A stretch of 64,000 bases of DNA from Chalara sp. BL73 (taxonomy: Eukaryota; Ascomycota; Leotiomycetes; Helotiales). Shown piece by piece: positions 1 to 13,900 of this stretch. Every line of letters begins with the position of its first letter. The first letter of the stretch is position 1. The DNA is taken from positions 1 through 64,000 of the forward strand of contig CAKJVC010000188.1 in the NCBI GenBank assembly GCA_918026815.1, in the 5' to 3' direction. Under the pieces are notes generated by a model that saw only the letters and a program-made list of their open reading frames with translations, was not told the origin of the DNA and did no database searches. The position numbers and the translations under genes are program-made.

Positions 1-1
1 A

Positions 2-253
2 ATTGTGGTGATGGATGAAGCGGCAAGTTCCATTGATGACGAAACGGAGAGGTTGGCGAGGATATTCATGAGGAAGAGGCTTGTGGGAAAGACGATCATC
101 GGGGTCGTCCATCGGTTGGGGAGTTTGGTGGAAGAGGATTGGGATCGGTATGTGCTTATGGATGGGGGAAGGATAACTGAGACGGGTCATATGAGAGAGT
201 CAGGGAGAGGAGAGAAGTTTGCAGAGTTCATGACAGGCGGTGGCGGAACTTAA
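2..253 (+). CDS. ABC transporter, C-terminal end of nucleotide-binding domain (partial)
   Basis: Only the last 83 codons lie in the window; the gene runs off the left edge. The reading frame opens with IVVMDEAASSIDDETE, a Walker B strand ending in the catalytic DE, followed by the D-loop (SSID). The H-loop histidine follows in VVHRLGSL, then the usual tail (VLMDGGRITETGH). This order is that of the second nucleotide-binding domain of a full-size eukaryotic ABC exporter, and the tail most resembles the ABCC (MRP-like) group, though ABCB cannot be excluded from so short a piece. It points the same way as the NRPS that starts 1.7 kb downstream, so it may be the cluster's exporter; that is inference from position only. 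Confidence 0.85.
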   Translation: MVVMDEAASSIDDETERLARIFMRKRLVGKTIIGVVHRLGSLVEEDWDRYVLMDGGRITETGHMRESGRGEKFAEFMTGGGGT

Positions 254-1956
254 GGTTTTGGACATGTTGTAGGTAAGTGTTGGGATCTGCTATCAGCTTT
301 TTAGAAGACCTTAAGAGATACTGTGATGACCATACAGGGATGGCATCTAGATATTGCAAATAAAGATTTTGCATTGAAATTTGATGAAAGTTCAGATTTC
401 AGGTGCACTCAGATAGGTTAATGACTTACTGTCAGTAATCGGCTTGCGTAAGTAGGTCATGGGGCATGACGCTAGAGCAGTCTCTTACCTTAATATCACG
501 GTGGAGAACCATAGAATATGATATCCGTATCTCCCTCAATTGAACTCGTAGCTATCACTGTGATACCCTCGCAGATCCTCCATTGATCCTCTTGCAGGAC
601 ATGTGATGCGGTCACGTGACGGCTACATCCACTCTTTTGTTTGCTAAACGCGAAATTCTGTATGAATACATCATCATCTTATTACTTGCATTGATTGATT
701 TTCTACTATTTGTTGTGTCATCGCTAGGCCCCTTGGTTCTTCTAATAAATCGTAGATGCATACGTAACGGTTCGATCGGAGACGCTGCATTTGTCGTTTT
801 ACCTCCTTGTCATAGCTAAGTCGTTCGTAATTAAACCTTTACATTCCCTTGATGAATTTCAGTCTGAGGGACGGCTACTCTGACACCTCCGCCTTCCCGT
901 ACATCCAAATACTTGTCGTTTCCAAGCCACATTTCTTCAGATTGGGTTGCCTCAGGCTACCAGGTCCTGAACAGGAGTCCTAGCGCAGCACACTACCGCG
1001 GATCGATGCTAACAATATTGTAGAGCACATACCGGATTTATGCGGGTTTCCGGAAAACAAGTTTATCTGACGGTCCGCGGGTGATTCTAAATCCGGTCCG
1101 ACGTGCCCGCTGCCTGAACTGAGCACCAGCAATCTGTGAAGGGGCTTCTCACCTTGTGAAGAATGTGCGGCGCTGCAGCCAGGGATAACGACGTCTGATA
1201 CTAAGGAAATAAGAGGAAAATCCAGGTATTATCGTCCATGGAAATGAGGAGAGAAATTTCACAGTAAAAGACGACAAGAAATTTTTACAGAACGGGGTGT
1301 AACTTTGCTCCGCGCTTCATTGTAGTTTCAAGATGGGGTCGACCTGTTCATCTTAAAGCTGGATGCAAATCAGTAATGTGACTTGGCTAAGGCAGTTGAT
1401 CTGGACAGATTTGGAAGTTGGGTTATGTCCAAATTAGACATAAATTAGAAGGATAGAGAGAAACAGTACCTGCGGTTATAACAGTCGACTTGAAGCCTTA
1501 TTCCTGCGTAAATGAATTTTGTGCTAATGTGGCCTCCGAGGTATTAGGTTCCGGAACCTTGATGAAACCAAGGCCCGTAGTGATTAGAAATACTTTGTCC
1601 CAAACCATTACAGCAACAGTGAGTTGAAATGCCTGTCTCCTTGCGAGGTTACAGGCCGCTCAAGCACATCTATTCATGTCTCACTTGTCCAGTTTGCAAT
1701 CTGACTTCCCTATGACTTGATGGTGGGCATGCTCTGACACCTGCGGTATTGGTTCCTGCTAAGTTAGACTCCCTGGGCGTAATCTCAATACGAGAATCTC
1801 CCACATAATTTCTAAACTTAGAATTGTGAATTGAGTTACTAGAAGCTCTCATTATAGAAAACGAGCATACTAAGACAACCCGTTTTCGATAAAAGGATAT
1901 CATCCTTCAATTTCCTCACCTGAGCCATACTCAAGGATATCGCTCTAGCAAATATT
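254..1956. other. Intergenic region between ABC transporter and NRPS
   Basis: No open frame here has recognisable protein motifs on either strand. Short frames such as 616-819 have no ATG-based coding logic. The region should contain the NRPS promoter. Two copies of CGGTCCG (1071-1077 and 1094-1100) and other CCGG-rich words lie around 1030-1100. Confidence 0.6.
1071..1100. promoter_or_regulatory. Paired CGGTCCG words upstream of the NRPS
   Basis: CGGTCCG occurs at 1071-1077 and again at 1094-1100, in direct orientation with 16 nt between copies. CGG triplets are the usual half-sites of Zn2Cys6 regulators, and a Zn2Cys6 gene lies at 22.2-26.0 kb in the same putative cluster. The link is inferred, and the site is about 860 bp from the first likely NRPS codon. 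Confidence 0.2.
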
Positions 1957-4900
1957 ATGATTGCGGCTAGACAGGTCGCAAAAATGAGTTCCAGATCAAC
2001 GACAAACCCCAGTTCCCTCGAAGAGTCTGATTCTGTGTCGAATTCTGAGAGCCAGACCTCCAGTTCGATGATACCATTGACTCCAGAATGCCCACCGACG
2101 AACGAGGAAAACCACGCAAATACTAGAATACTGCCCACTAACCTAACCTCCTTCACTGCCACTTCCACTAGTCCCTCTCAGCTTTACAGACGGGGATTTT
2201 TGCAACCTCGATCTCTCAGCCTGGAACATGGATTGGATCACATGTCTTCCCACTCCCCCCTCCATTGATCTCGCTCGTTTTAAATCAGCATGGACGACCG
2301 TGGTTCAAAGGAACGAGATGTTACGATCCCGGATCATGTGGGAGGAGCCTGGATTAGGTGCTGGGACAGGTGGGATGTGCATGCTTACACTCAACGAAGA
2401 GGAGATACTTTGGGAAGAACGAGTTATGGAAGAAGATGATGCACTGGAAATTGTTACAGGAGAGTTGAGGTGGCGCAACATGGGATTCGGAGAAAAGTTG
2501 AGCGTGTATACGATTTTGCAAGTGCGGGATGAGACCGCATACACCCACGAGGCGGAAGAACAAATCACGGGAATGATGGACAGCCCCGGTGTTGATCCTG
2601 CCAGAAGACTATACTTCATTTGGACGATGCACCATGCAATATACGACAATTCACATTTATTCATCCTCGAAGATGTTCGCCGTCTGTACAACAAAGGCAT
2701 CGCCGGCGACAGTACCCTGCCAACACGCTCATCCTTTACAGGACATTTCTTAGACAAGAAAATCGCGCAGATTGACTATACAGCCGCCTCCAAATTTTGG
2801 ACCCAGGAATTATCCAACTGCCAAGAAATTGCCACATTTCCGTCCCTCTCTAATACGAAATGGCCCTCGCCTTTCCGCCCGCGCACGCGCATCGAAGCCT
2901 CCTTTCCGTTTCCAGCGCCGCAACGGACAATTATAGCTAATGCCACAAATTCCATTCTTATACGCGCTGCGTGGGCGCTCGTGGTTGCGAAGCATACGGC
3001 GACGACGGACGTCGTATTTGGGAGTACGGTTGCGGGTCGATATGATGCGGAGACGAAGGATGTAGTAGGGCCGACATTTGCGACGGTGCCGGTGAGGGTG
3101 AGGCTTGACAATAAAGAAGGAGTAACTTCAAATTTTTTCCCACTTGAGACAGCTAGCTCAGGTCAGTTTGATCGTCAAAGTATATCCCAAACCACCAGCC
3201 TCAATGTCAAAGACAGGGGGAGAAAGACATTGGCGCAGCATCTTGAAGAACTACAAATCGCAGCAGATAATGCAAGAGAGCATGAACAGGTCGGACTACA
3301 ATTCATTCAAGATCTAAATCTGTCCTCTAAGAGAGCTGCATCTTTTCAGAACTTGCTGGTTGTCCAGCCCAAGAATCATCCATGTCCAGCTCCTGTTTCC
3401 AAAACTTCAACTCATCCACTGCCGTCATACAGAATGTCGATTTCAAATCGCACAACAGATGAACTCGAGCTCATCAAAACCCATTTGGATCTAACACAAA
3501 CGTACGGCCTAGTAGTAACATGTAATCGATCTTGCGCACATAAAAGGCTTCTCACTGTCAAATACGATGATCGTCTCATCTCAGCTACGGAAGTGGAGCG
3601 AATCTGTTCTCATTTCTCAAAAGCCATTTGCGAGGTATTCAGGGAGGAAAATAGGGATATGGAGCTCAGGGAGATTGATCTTCTCACGGAGATGGATTTG
3701 GATGTTATTAAAGAGCTGATTGTTGAGTCCTACCTTGAGGAAAATGTGCCAAACAACGACAAACCGGCTCTTCTCCACCAAGAGTTCGAAAGAATAGCAA
3801 GAATTCATCCAGATTCGGTGGCCATCGACGCCTGGGATATTTCTTTCACGTATGCACAATTGGACGACCAATCCACAAACCTAGCCCACCATATCTATCG
3901 CCACTACCTTGTTCACAGAACTGCTAGTGAGGACCACACGTCCTCAATCATCCCAATTTGTTTCTCGAAATCTGCCTACGCTATTGTGGCCATGCTTTCA
4001 ATTCTCAAAACCGGATGTTCATATCTTCCCTCGACCCCGGATGGCCTAGTGAGAGAATCAAGTCGATTTTAGAAAGCGTGGGTGGAGGCGAAGGGGAAAT
4101 GCTGGATCTTGTGCTCTGCGATAACGAGCAAAATACAAGGTTTGAGAAGGAAGGCTTATTGAGTCAGAGCCCGCGGGCGAGGGTTCTGACCGTCGAAAGG
4201 GATCTTCTTCAAAATCTCCAATCATTATATGATAAGGTGGCTTTATCAAGTGACCCAGCCTCACCTGGAGTGTCAGGACCCAAAAAACCTCTCTCGCGCC
4301 TCCCTTTAATCTCCTCTTCCAACCCAGCGTACATTATATTCACATCTGGCTCTACAGGCATCCCAAAAGGCGTTGTAATATCTCATAATGCTTGCGTTAC
4401 AAACTTTCAATCCCGCCTCTCTCTACTCCGATCCTACACCTCGGAAACGAGAGTCCTACAATTCTCTTCATTCGCCTTTGATGTTTCTGTCTTCGATATC
4501 TTCGGTACTCTTGCTGTCGGAGGTTGTATCGCCATCCCCACGAATTACACCGCATAAATCCCTCTCAGCTTGCGCAATTCATGACTGAAAAACGCGTCAA
4601 TTGGGCTTCTCTTTCTCCTACTTTTGTTGAATTTCTCAATCCGGCAGATGTACCGACCTTAGAGTATTTGATGCTTGGTGGGGAATTGCTCACTAGGGAA
4701 ATTATTATGAAGTGGAAAAGCTTCGGACCGGCTAGACAGAATTTTAGACTTGGAAACGAACTCGGTCCTTCCGAGGTTTGTGTTGCATGTGTGGGAAATT
4801 ACGATGTTAGCTCTGAAACCGATCCGAGAGATCTAGGAAAGCCTATTGGTGGAAACAAGCTGTTTCTGGTGGACAAGGACAATGGGAGCAAACTAGTGCC

Positions 4901-7900
4901 GGTAGGGTGCCAAGGAGAACTGGTTGTCTATGGAGAGAGTATTATGAGCGAATATTTTGACGATCTAGAGAGGACCGAAGAGGTGCTTGTAGATTTACCT
5001 GAGGAGTGTTTGGCATGGCTGCCAAAAGCGCAACACAAAAGGCTTTCCGAACGGGAGATTTATTCTACTTAAACGCCAACGGCCACTTTATGTATGTCGG
5101 GCGTAAAGACCGACAACTTAAACTGAGAGGGTTCAGAATGGAGCCCGAGGAGATCGAAAAGACATATGAAGCTTGAGGATGGAGTCAAAGGCGCAGTTGT
5201 GTCATTGGTGACCTTTCTACAGGACCGGGACAGACACGTTGACAATAAGGATAATGCTCAAGAGCTAGTCGCATTTTTAGCTTTGAGAATACACCACCAT
5301 CGTTGACGGAAAATCATGATGTCTCCCGAGCTTTCCGCTTCCAAGGCATGTATTATCGACCCTTCAATCAACCAACGGCTTCCCAGCTTGATTTGGCGGA
5401 TTAAATCTCGAATTGAATACTCGCTTCCGCGATATATGGCTCCTTCGTTCTATATTCCAATCTCACATATCCCAATAACACGTTCAGGAAAACAGGATCG
5501 AAATCAGCTCACAAGCCTGCTAGAATGTGCTGCCCCACAACTCGTCCAGGAATTACGCGCAGTTTCCAATATCAATCCAAATTTATTTGGAGGAAGCAAC
5601 GGCCTTCATATCGTGGACGATAAGACCACCTTGAGTGCAATTGAATATGATATTAAAGTCCTCTGGACAAAAGTCTTGGGATTCTCTCGAAGTATTGATA
5701 TCTGGCTTCACTCTAACTTCTTCCATCTCGGGGGAAACAGCATCAAAGCCATCCATCTCAGTGCATTGGCTGGCAGTATGGGATTGGAAAGCTTAGATGT
5801 CGCAAGCATCTACGAATGTCCCACACTACGAGAAATGGCTGCGCTGTGCTCCGTCACCGCAAAAGTGGATCATGCCACTAACACGTCATGGGATGATAAC
5901 GAAGGCAGCAGCCTTGACAAGAGGAGCCCAATTCGAATATTTGGGAGACTTAAGTCCATGAACGAGAACGACACAAGTGACCTAAGAAAGCAGCGGATTT
6001 GTGTCACTCTGGGGATTGATTTAATTGACCTTAAGGACGTTTACCCTTGTACACCACTACAAGAAGGGTTATTAGCAATCTCCATCAGACAGCCTGGAAC
6101 GTATGTTGTAGCTCGAGTATGGCGCCTAGGGCGCCAAATAGATATAAAGGCTTTCAGAGACGCTTGGGAGTTGACGATCGACCAAAATGAGATCCTGAGG
6201 ACGAGGATTGTAGAGGACGGTGAAAGATTTTGGCAGGTTGTCGTTGCGTTCAATTGGATGGAGATTACGCGGCAAGTGGTGGAAGAGAAGGATATAAGAG
6301 AGCTGAATCTATCGACAGAGAAAAAGGAGAGTATCCAGAGACTCGGTCATGACGAGAGTAAGGGAAGGCTCTTATTCTTCGAAATTCTGAAAGACGAAGT
6401 GGCTGAGGAAACGTACTTCAAGTGGACCATGCATCATGCTGTTTATGATGCTTGGGTCCTATCTGTGATCTGGACACAAGTCAAGAATAACTACCAAATG
6501 CTCACAATGCAAAATCCCCGAGCCATACAGCAGCAACGCCGAGACAGCTTTGCCGAATTCGTCAGAGCAACCTACAATTCTGATCTTCCTCCATCTAGCA
6601 GGGCCTTCTGGAAAACATATCTCTCCACTTCGGAACCATGGCCGACCTTCCCCACCATGCAAAAAGTCAGCAATTCTAATTGTCAGACAGATACCGTCCT
6701 CTCCCGATACTTCGAACGCAATATTAACACTATACCAAGCATAACTAAAGCTTCTCTCATCCGCGCAGCCTGGGCATGGGTACAGTCCCTCTACCTTGGC
6801 GTGGATGACATAATATTTGGCGTAACACTGTCTGGACGATCTGCCCCTGGGGCAAGTAATGTCGTCGGTCCGACAATTACTACTGTTCCTGTTCGTGTCA
6901 TTGTCTCTCCAAGAATGCAGATAAAGGAATTCCTGGAAAGAGTGCAGAAAGAGGCGAATGCGATGATGAGACATGAGCACACAGGTCTCTCTACAATTAG
7001 AGCTCTCGGTGATAGTGCTGGATGGGCTTGCGACTTTGGCAACATTCTAGTGGTGCAGGATAATCAGACTCAGATAGGCATTGGGAGTGATGGGGAATAT
7101 AAAACTGAGACTTGGGATGGCGTCGAAGTTGTCGGTCAAGATACTGATATCAGTCACTCAATTCCGTTGGTTCTGGAGTGTATGCTTGAGGATTCTGGGC
7201 TGAGGATTAATGCTATTTTCAGCTCCAAATTTTTAGACCCGGGAGAGGTAGAGTTTCTGCTCGCGCATCTCAGTAAAGCCGTTGAGGTACTTTCAGAGGA
7301 AGCAGTATCTCAAGCATACTCGCTGGAGCAAAGATCCTTGGGTGATATTGAATTCTTTTCGAAGATAGACGAAATATTCATTAAAGACTGTAATCAGGAA
7401 GAAAAGCCGTTAGCGGATCGACTCATTCATGAAGCTTTTAGCAATATAGCAACACAATTCGGCACGAAAACTGCTGTCGACGCATGGGATATACAATTTA
7501 CCTATGAGGAACTCAATCGCGGGAGCGACATAGTTGCGAAAAAGCTCATCCAAGATCACCAAGTCGGACCTGGAGTCCTTGTTGCTATCTCCTTTGAAAA
7601 GTCAGGGTGGGCGGTTTTGGCAATGCTATCTATCTGGAAAGCAGGAGGCGGGTTTGTTCCACTTGATCTCAGTCATCCCAAATCCAGATTAGAGGATATC
7701 GTAAGATCAACGCGGGCAAAGACTGTTCTATGCTCAGCTACTCGGACAGAGCAGTTGAAAAGTCTCCCTGGCCGGTGCTGTGCTGGCTCTGAATTGTGAG
7801 ACACTGAGAGAAATGAATGAATCGACGGATAAGATGGAAGCTAATGTGGGGCTATCTTTATCATCTCCTTCACAAATTGCCACACCTCAGGACATCTGTT

Positions 7901-10900
7901 ACGTGTTATTTACGTCAGGGAGTACTGGTCGTCCCAAAGGAGTAATACTGGAACACGCTTCAGTCCTCACTTCCCTCCTGGGGCATGCTGACGGCTTAAG
8001 AATTGAACCAAGCTCTCGTGTACTCCAGTTCGCAGCTTATACTTTTGATACATCGATCGGCGAGATCTTCTCTCCTCTTCTTCTTGGGGCAACGCTTTGC
8101 GTCCCCTCCGAACAACAACGACTGAGCTCCCTGACTCAGTTCATCAACGAGAAGTCTGTTGACTGGGTCTGGCTGACTCCAACTGTTGCGAGTTTTCTTG
8201 ATCCGCATTCCGTACCAGGAGTAAAGACGCTGCTTATTGGTGGCGAGAAGGCCAGTGTCAAACTGTTTCAAGAATGGGTAGGAAGAGGGGTCTTCTTAGT
8301 ATATGGATATGGACCCACAGAGGCATCCATCACTACTACGCTAAATTTCCAAGTTACAGAAGCGACTGACCCGGCGAATATTGGAATGCCGATTTGTGCA
8401 AGTACCTGGATTGTTGACCCGTGCGAAAACTCTAGACTTTTACCCATAGGCTGCGTAGGGGAACTAGTTGTAAGTGGGCCGATTGTCGGCCGAGGGTATC
8501 TCAATGATGAGCTCAAAACTGCCATGGCATTTGGGGAGGTTCCAGAAGTGTGGGAACGTATTGTTCGCCCTAGAGCGAGAAAGGCTTCTCATCGAGAGCG
8601 ACTTTATAGGACTGGGGATCTCGTTCGGCGCGACGTGACAGGGAACATTATCTTCGTTGGGAGGAAAGATGATCAAGTCAAATTCCGTGGCCAAAGAATT
8701 GAGCTGTCGGAAATTACAAATTATATGGATGATATTCTTGGTGATAGGTGCTCTAGCATTGTTGAGAAGATCGAAATAAGGAACGGGGATACAGACGGAG
8801 GAAACGCTGAAGCCGTGCTCGTCGCATTCTTCACACTTCCTGGATCTACACAAGGCAAAGACTGCAGAGACAGCCAGGAAAATGGAACATTCAATATCTT
8901 TCACCATCCATCGTCAATGAATACGCAAATGATAAATAACATCGAGACCCAACTTCAAGCACTCTTACCTCGATATATGATCCCATCTCTTTTCGTGCCG
9001 CTTAAATATATTCCCGTCACTACAACTGGCAAGATTGACCGCAGCAGGCTGAAAAAAGAACTCTTGCAAATAGTAAAAGATATAGGTCGTGCAGATTTCA
9101 TGCCCGAAAGAGATCGTCCAAAAGAACAGCCCCGAAATGAGCTAGAGAAACAGCTTCAGGAGATCTGGTGCTCGATTCTTGCGCTGCCTGCCGAATTAAT
9201 TGGTATTCGTGATAGTTTCCTGCGTCTTGGTGGCGATTCACTGAAAGCTATTGCATTGGCCCATGCAGCTCGCAAAGCTGCGCTTAATATCAGTGTTGCG
9301 GATGTCTTTTTGCATCCAATCCTCAGTGACATGGCGAGATTTGTGCAGGAATCGAGAGCTGTTATACAATATCATGGCTTTGAAGAGTTTGAGGTACTAA
9401 AGGAAAGAAAGCAATTTGCTGCGTTTAGTATTCTCTCATCAAATGATGATATTGAGGCCATCACTAGTCACGCCTCTGAGCAATGCGGCATCACCATAGA
9501 CGATGTTGAGGACATATATCCTTGTACCGCTATGCAAATAGGCATGCTCGTATCGTCCTCTATGATCAATAATGAAGCGATCAGCCAGAAATCTGACATC
9601 TATGTACTGAGAAGAAGAATAGCTTTCGGGTCGGGATCTGCTGCCATGAATTTTTCAGCTGCTTGGGAGGTTATTAGAAGGAGGACACCCATTATGCGCA
9701 CCCGTATTATTCAGTACAAGTCAAAAATCTATCAAGTTGTTGTGAAACCCCATGCTGCTTCGATACCACATCCACCAGACTCAGCGACAGGCTGGTATGG
9801 CAGGAGTCTCGCAGACTTAAAGATGGGACCAGATGATGAATGCGAGATTTCTCTCCATCATTCCATATATGATGCAGTTCTCCTTCCGCGCCTGCTTAAA
9901 GATATTCGACAACAGTACATACGATTTAGTTCTAATCACATTATACCTTCGCTGCAATTGCCGAGAATGATTCCGTTTCGAAACTTCATTAAATATCTGA
10001 ACAGCTGTGATGAAAAAGTTGCCGCCTCATTCTGGGGCAACTATCTCGCACCAATTGACGGTCGAGTCAACAAGATAACTCATGGTATCTTCCCCATTGT
10101 GTCACAACCGTCGCTCGATTTTGAGCAACAGCAAACTTATGCTAACGAGATGTCTCGATACTTTACCAGCAAAAAAATAGGGAACAAAAGCTATTTTGGG
10201 ATCACATTGGCCAATATTATTAATTTGGCCTGGGCCATTGTCATTGCTCGTCATACCGGAGTGGAGGAAGTGATGTTCGGAAATACACTCTCAGGGCGAG
10301 ATGTGATTCTGGAGACAGTCCATGGTGGCCTCGATGAAGGATTGATTGAAGGACCAACATTAACAACAGTACCTTTGAGATTCAAACTTGGCGCTAACAA
10401 GTCGGTGTTGGAGCTTCTTCATGAGGCACAACGTGATGCTGCAGAAGTTCGACGTCACCAGCATCTAGGCTTGGCGAAGATCGCCAAGTTAGGAAATTGC
10501 AAGTTTCAGACTCTTCTGGTTGTACAAACTCCCACGGATATCGTGGATACTCTTGAATTTTCTAGTCACCCAGATGAATCTGTCGGGAAGGACCTGATCA
10601 ACGGGGATGTTATCTCTGCAGTGTTGCAAAGCCTACCAGGAATTCGTGGGTTTTCTGAAAGTCAGATTGCGATACAGGAATACCCTCTCGTCATAGAATG
10701 CCTGGTCAACATGGCAGAGCTAACAGGTGTCCGAGCATATTATGATGAACGAGTAATCGAGCGGCGCGACATTTTCCACATCCTGTCTCAATTTGAACAG
10801 GCAATTCTCACACTGGTGGAAGAAAGTAACCAGCATCTAAAGACGAGTGAGATTGATCTAGTCACAAGTGCGGATATATTGACATTAAGTGAATGGAATG

Positions 10901-13900
10901 AGAAGCCTCCTGAGAAATCTCAGACAACACTACTTGACCTTTTCCTACATAGGTCAAAAATAAATCCGCGCAACCATTCTTTGTACTCCACAGAAAGGAT
11001 ATTTTCATACGAAGAACTCGACCGTTACTCCAGTCACGCAGCACGCTATATATCTGAACAAATAAGAGATTCTAATCAAGATGCTCAAACCCCATTCACA
11101 GTCGCTATCTGCTATGAGAAGAGTGTCTGGGCTGTTGTATCAATCCTGGCGATCATGAAAATCGGAGCGGCATATGTACCACTTGATCCATCGAGCCCTG
11201 ATAGCCGTCTTGCGATGATCCTAGATGATGTCAAAGCTTCTGCTATAGTTTGTTCCCCAAAACAAGCCGAGAAATTCTCTAAACGAGCGGCCGATTCCAA
11301 CATAATATTGTTTGATGGCCAAATTCATGAACAAATCCGTATGAAAGATAGTGAAGACTCGTATAAATCGATAAATGAGCTCAACCCAGAGTCGATTGCA
11401 TACATCCTCTACACGTCGGGATCAACCGGAAGACCAAAGGGAGTGCTGGTCCCGCACAGCGCCATCTGCACAAGTATTCTTGCATATTCGCCAACAGTAA
11501 AGTTGTCACAGAATAGCCGCGTTCTGCAATTCTCGTCCTTTGGCTTCGACGCCAGCGTTGGTGAAATTTTTGCCACCCTTAGTGTCGGTGGTTGCATCTG
11601 CATGCCAAATGACGAAGAGCGACTTGGGCACATCTCGGGATTCATGAATGAGAGCCGAGTGGACTGGGCATTTCTGACACCAGTAACTCTGCGCATTATT
11701 ACTCCAAACGAAGTTCCTCTGCTCCGAGTGCTTGTTGTCGGAGGCGAGCCGTTGCCCCCATCGCTTTTCAAGACTTGGGCTACGCGACCAGAGGCTCTTC
11801 AGTTGATGGAGGCATATGGCCCGACAGAGTGTTGCGTGTTCTCAACGATGAATACAACCGTCACTCCAGAGACTCACCCTCAGGATATAGGATTTCCTCT
11901 TGGCGGCACAACGTGGGTTGTAGACCCTTATGACTATCACAAACTCACTCCAGTTGGATGTGTCGGAGAACTGCTAATATCAGGAAATACAATCGCGGCA
12001 GGATACTATAACCTGCTATCTACTGATTCCTCTGGTTTTGTAGAACAATCTCCGAGATGGGCATCACTATTCCCGAAACACATGCCCATGAGACGTATCT
12101 ACCGTACAGGAGATCTTGTCCGCTTCAAAGCAGATGGCAGCATCCATTATGTTGCAAGGAAGGATAATCAAGTTAACCTCCGAGGAATGCGGATGGAACT
12201 AGGTGAAATCGAATATCATTTAGCTCGTTCAGAGGCTGGCGACAAAGCGGCTCCGATCGTGGTGTTAACTAGCATACCAAACCAAGGAGGACTGAGGAAA
12301 GGGATATCCGCTTTAGCTTGTTTCTTTGTGACAGAACTTGATGGCAATGCCAAACCAGAGCCACTCCGAATGACGCAGCGGAGGAGGCTAAAAGTTCAGT
12401 CTATCGTTGCATATTTGGAAGATAAGGTACCAACATACATGATTCCGACCATGTTCATTCCGCTCCCCTGTTTTCCGGAGAATACTTCTGGAAAAGTGGA
12501 ACGTAAGACTCTTGTAGAAGACATCCTTGGAGGATTTGACGAGGACGATTTCAAATATTATACCATTAGTACGTCGCAAGCATCAGATGTGAAGCAGCCA
12601 ATGACCATCAATGAAAAGGCATTGCAGCAAATCTGGTCACAATTGCTTGGTATTGATGCCAATATTATAAAACAGGACGACAGTTTCTTCAGGCTTGGTG
12701 GTGATTCTGTTGGTATTATACAAATGGTCACGATATTACGCCAGAAAGGATTACGCCTTAATCCGGTAGAGGCGATGATAAACCCGAAATTATCCACGGT
12801 TGCGTCGAATATCACATCAATCGCTAGGGAAAATGTAGTGGCACACTGTCCAAAAGCCACACCCTTCTCTCTATTGCGGCGTCAATTCGCTGAATCTAGC
12901 GTAGAGAGGCTAGTGGCGTCAGCAGCAAAACAGTGCGGGGTGGCCACAGAAATGATTGAAGATATTTACCCATGCACTCCTCTTCAAGAAGGACTCTTTT
13001 CTTTGAGTGAGAGAATTCCAGGATCGTATTTCAATCAACAAGCCTTTTATCTTGGCGCAAACATTGACGTTGACCGTTTCGTTGCGGCATATCGTGGCTT
13101 GTGCAAGGCTCATCCCATTCTGCGGACCAGGATCATTCGTAGCGATGATGGTAGATCTTATCAGGTAGTTCTCCATCACGATATCCAAATCTCTTTTGAT
13201 GGTGATGAACTGGATGCATCTGAGATACCTGGCCTTGGGGGCTCTTTTTCCTTGAACGGCAAATCGCTCCATTCTATTGTAATTCGTGCTCCAACTACAA
13301 TTATAGATTCAAAATATCCAGTGAGAGTGTTGAGGGTCATTCATCACGCATTGTACGACGCGTGGTCTTTGTCCAATCTCGATACAGAGCTCGAAGAAAG
13401 ATATTCAGCCGCTGAGTCGTTCATTTCTCCCGAAATACCTAGCTACGCTCAATTCATCGAGTTTATCTCAAAAATTGACTTGACTGCAGCGGATAATTAC
13501 TGGAAACAGTATCTGGATGGCGCGAGACAGACCTGCTATCCCGCTGTGCCACAAACCTATCAACCTCAGACAACTGTTAGCATCAAAAGAGCCTTTGAGC
13601 TGGAATGGGATAAGTCTTCTACAACTCTCCAGGATCGCAACACCAAAGCAGCAGTAGCGCGTCTAGCTTGGGCAATATTGCTAAGCAAATATTCAAACGA
13701 CGCCGATATCTCGTTTGGGGTTGCTATTAGCGGTCGCGATGCCCCGATTGAAGGCATCGAGGGGATAACAGGTCCGACGAATACAACAATACCTGTCCGA
13801 TATCAACTTTTAACTGGAACCGGCCGCTCTCCCAGCATCACAGACGCACTAGAATTAGCCCAAAGCCAAACTGCAGAAATGAATAAATTTCAGTACCACG

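Noticed and set aside
2305..3143. Minus-strand ORFs within the NRPS
   Set aside because: They are antisense shadows of the condensation domain.
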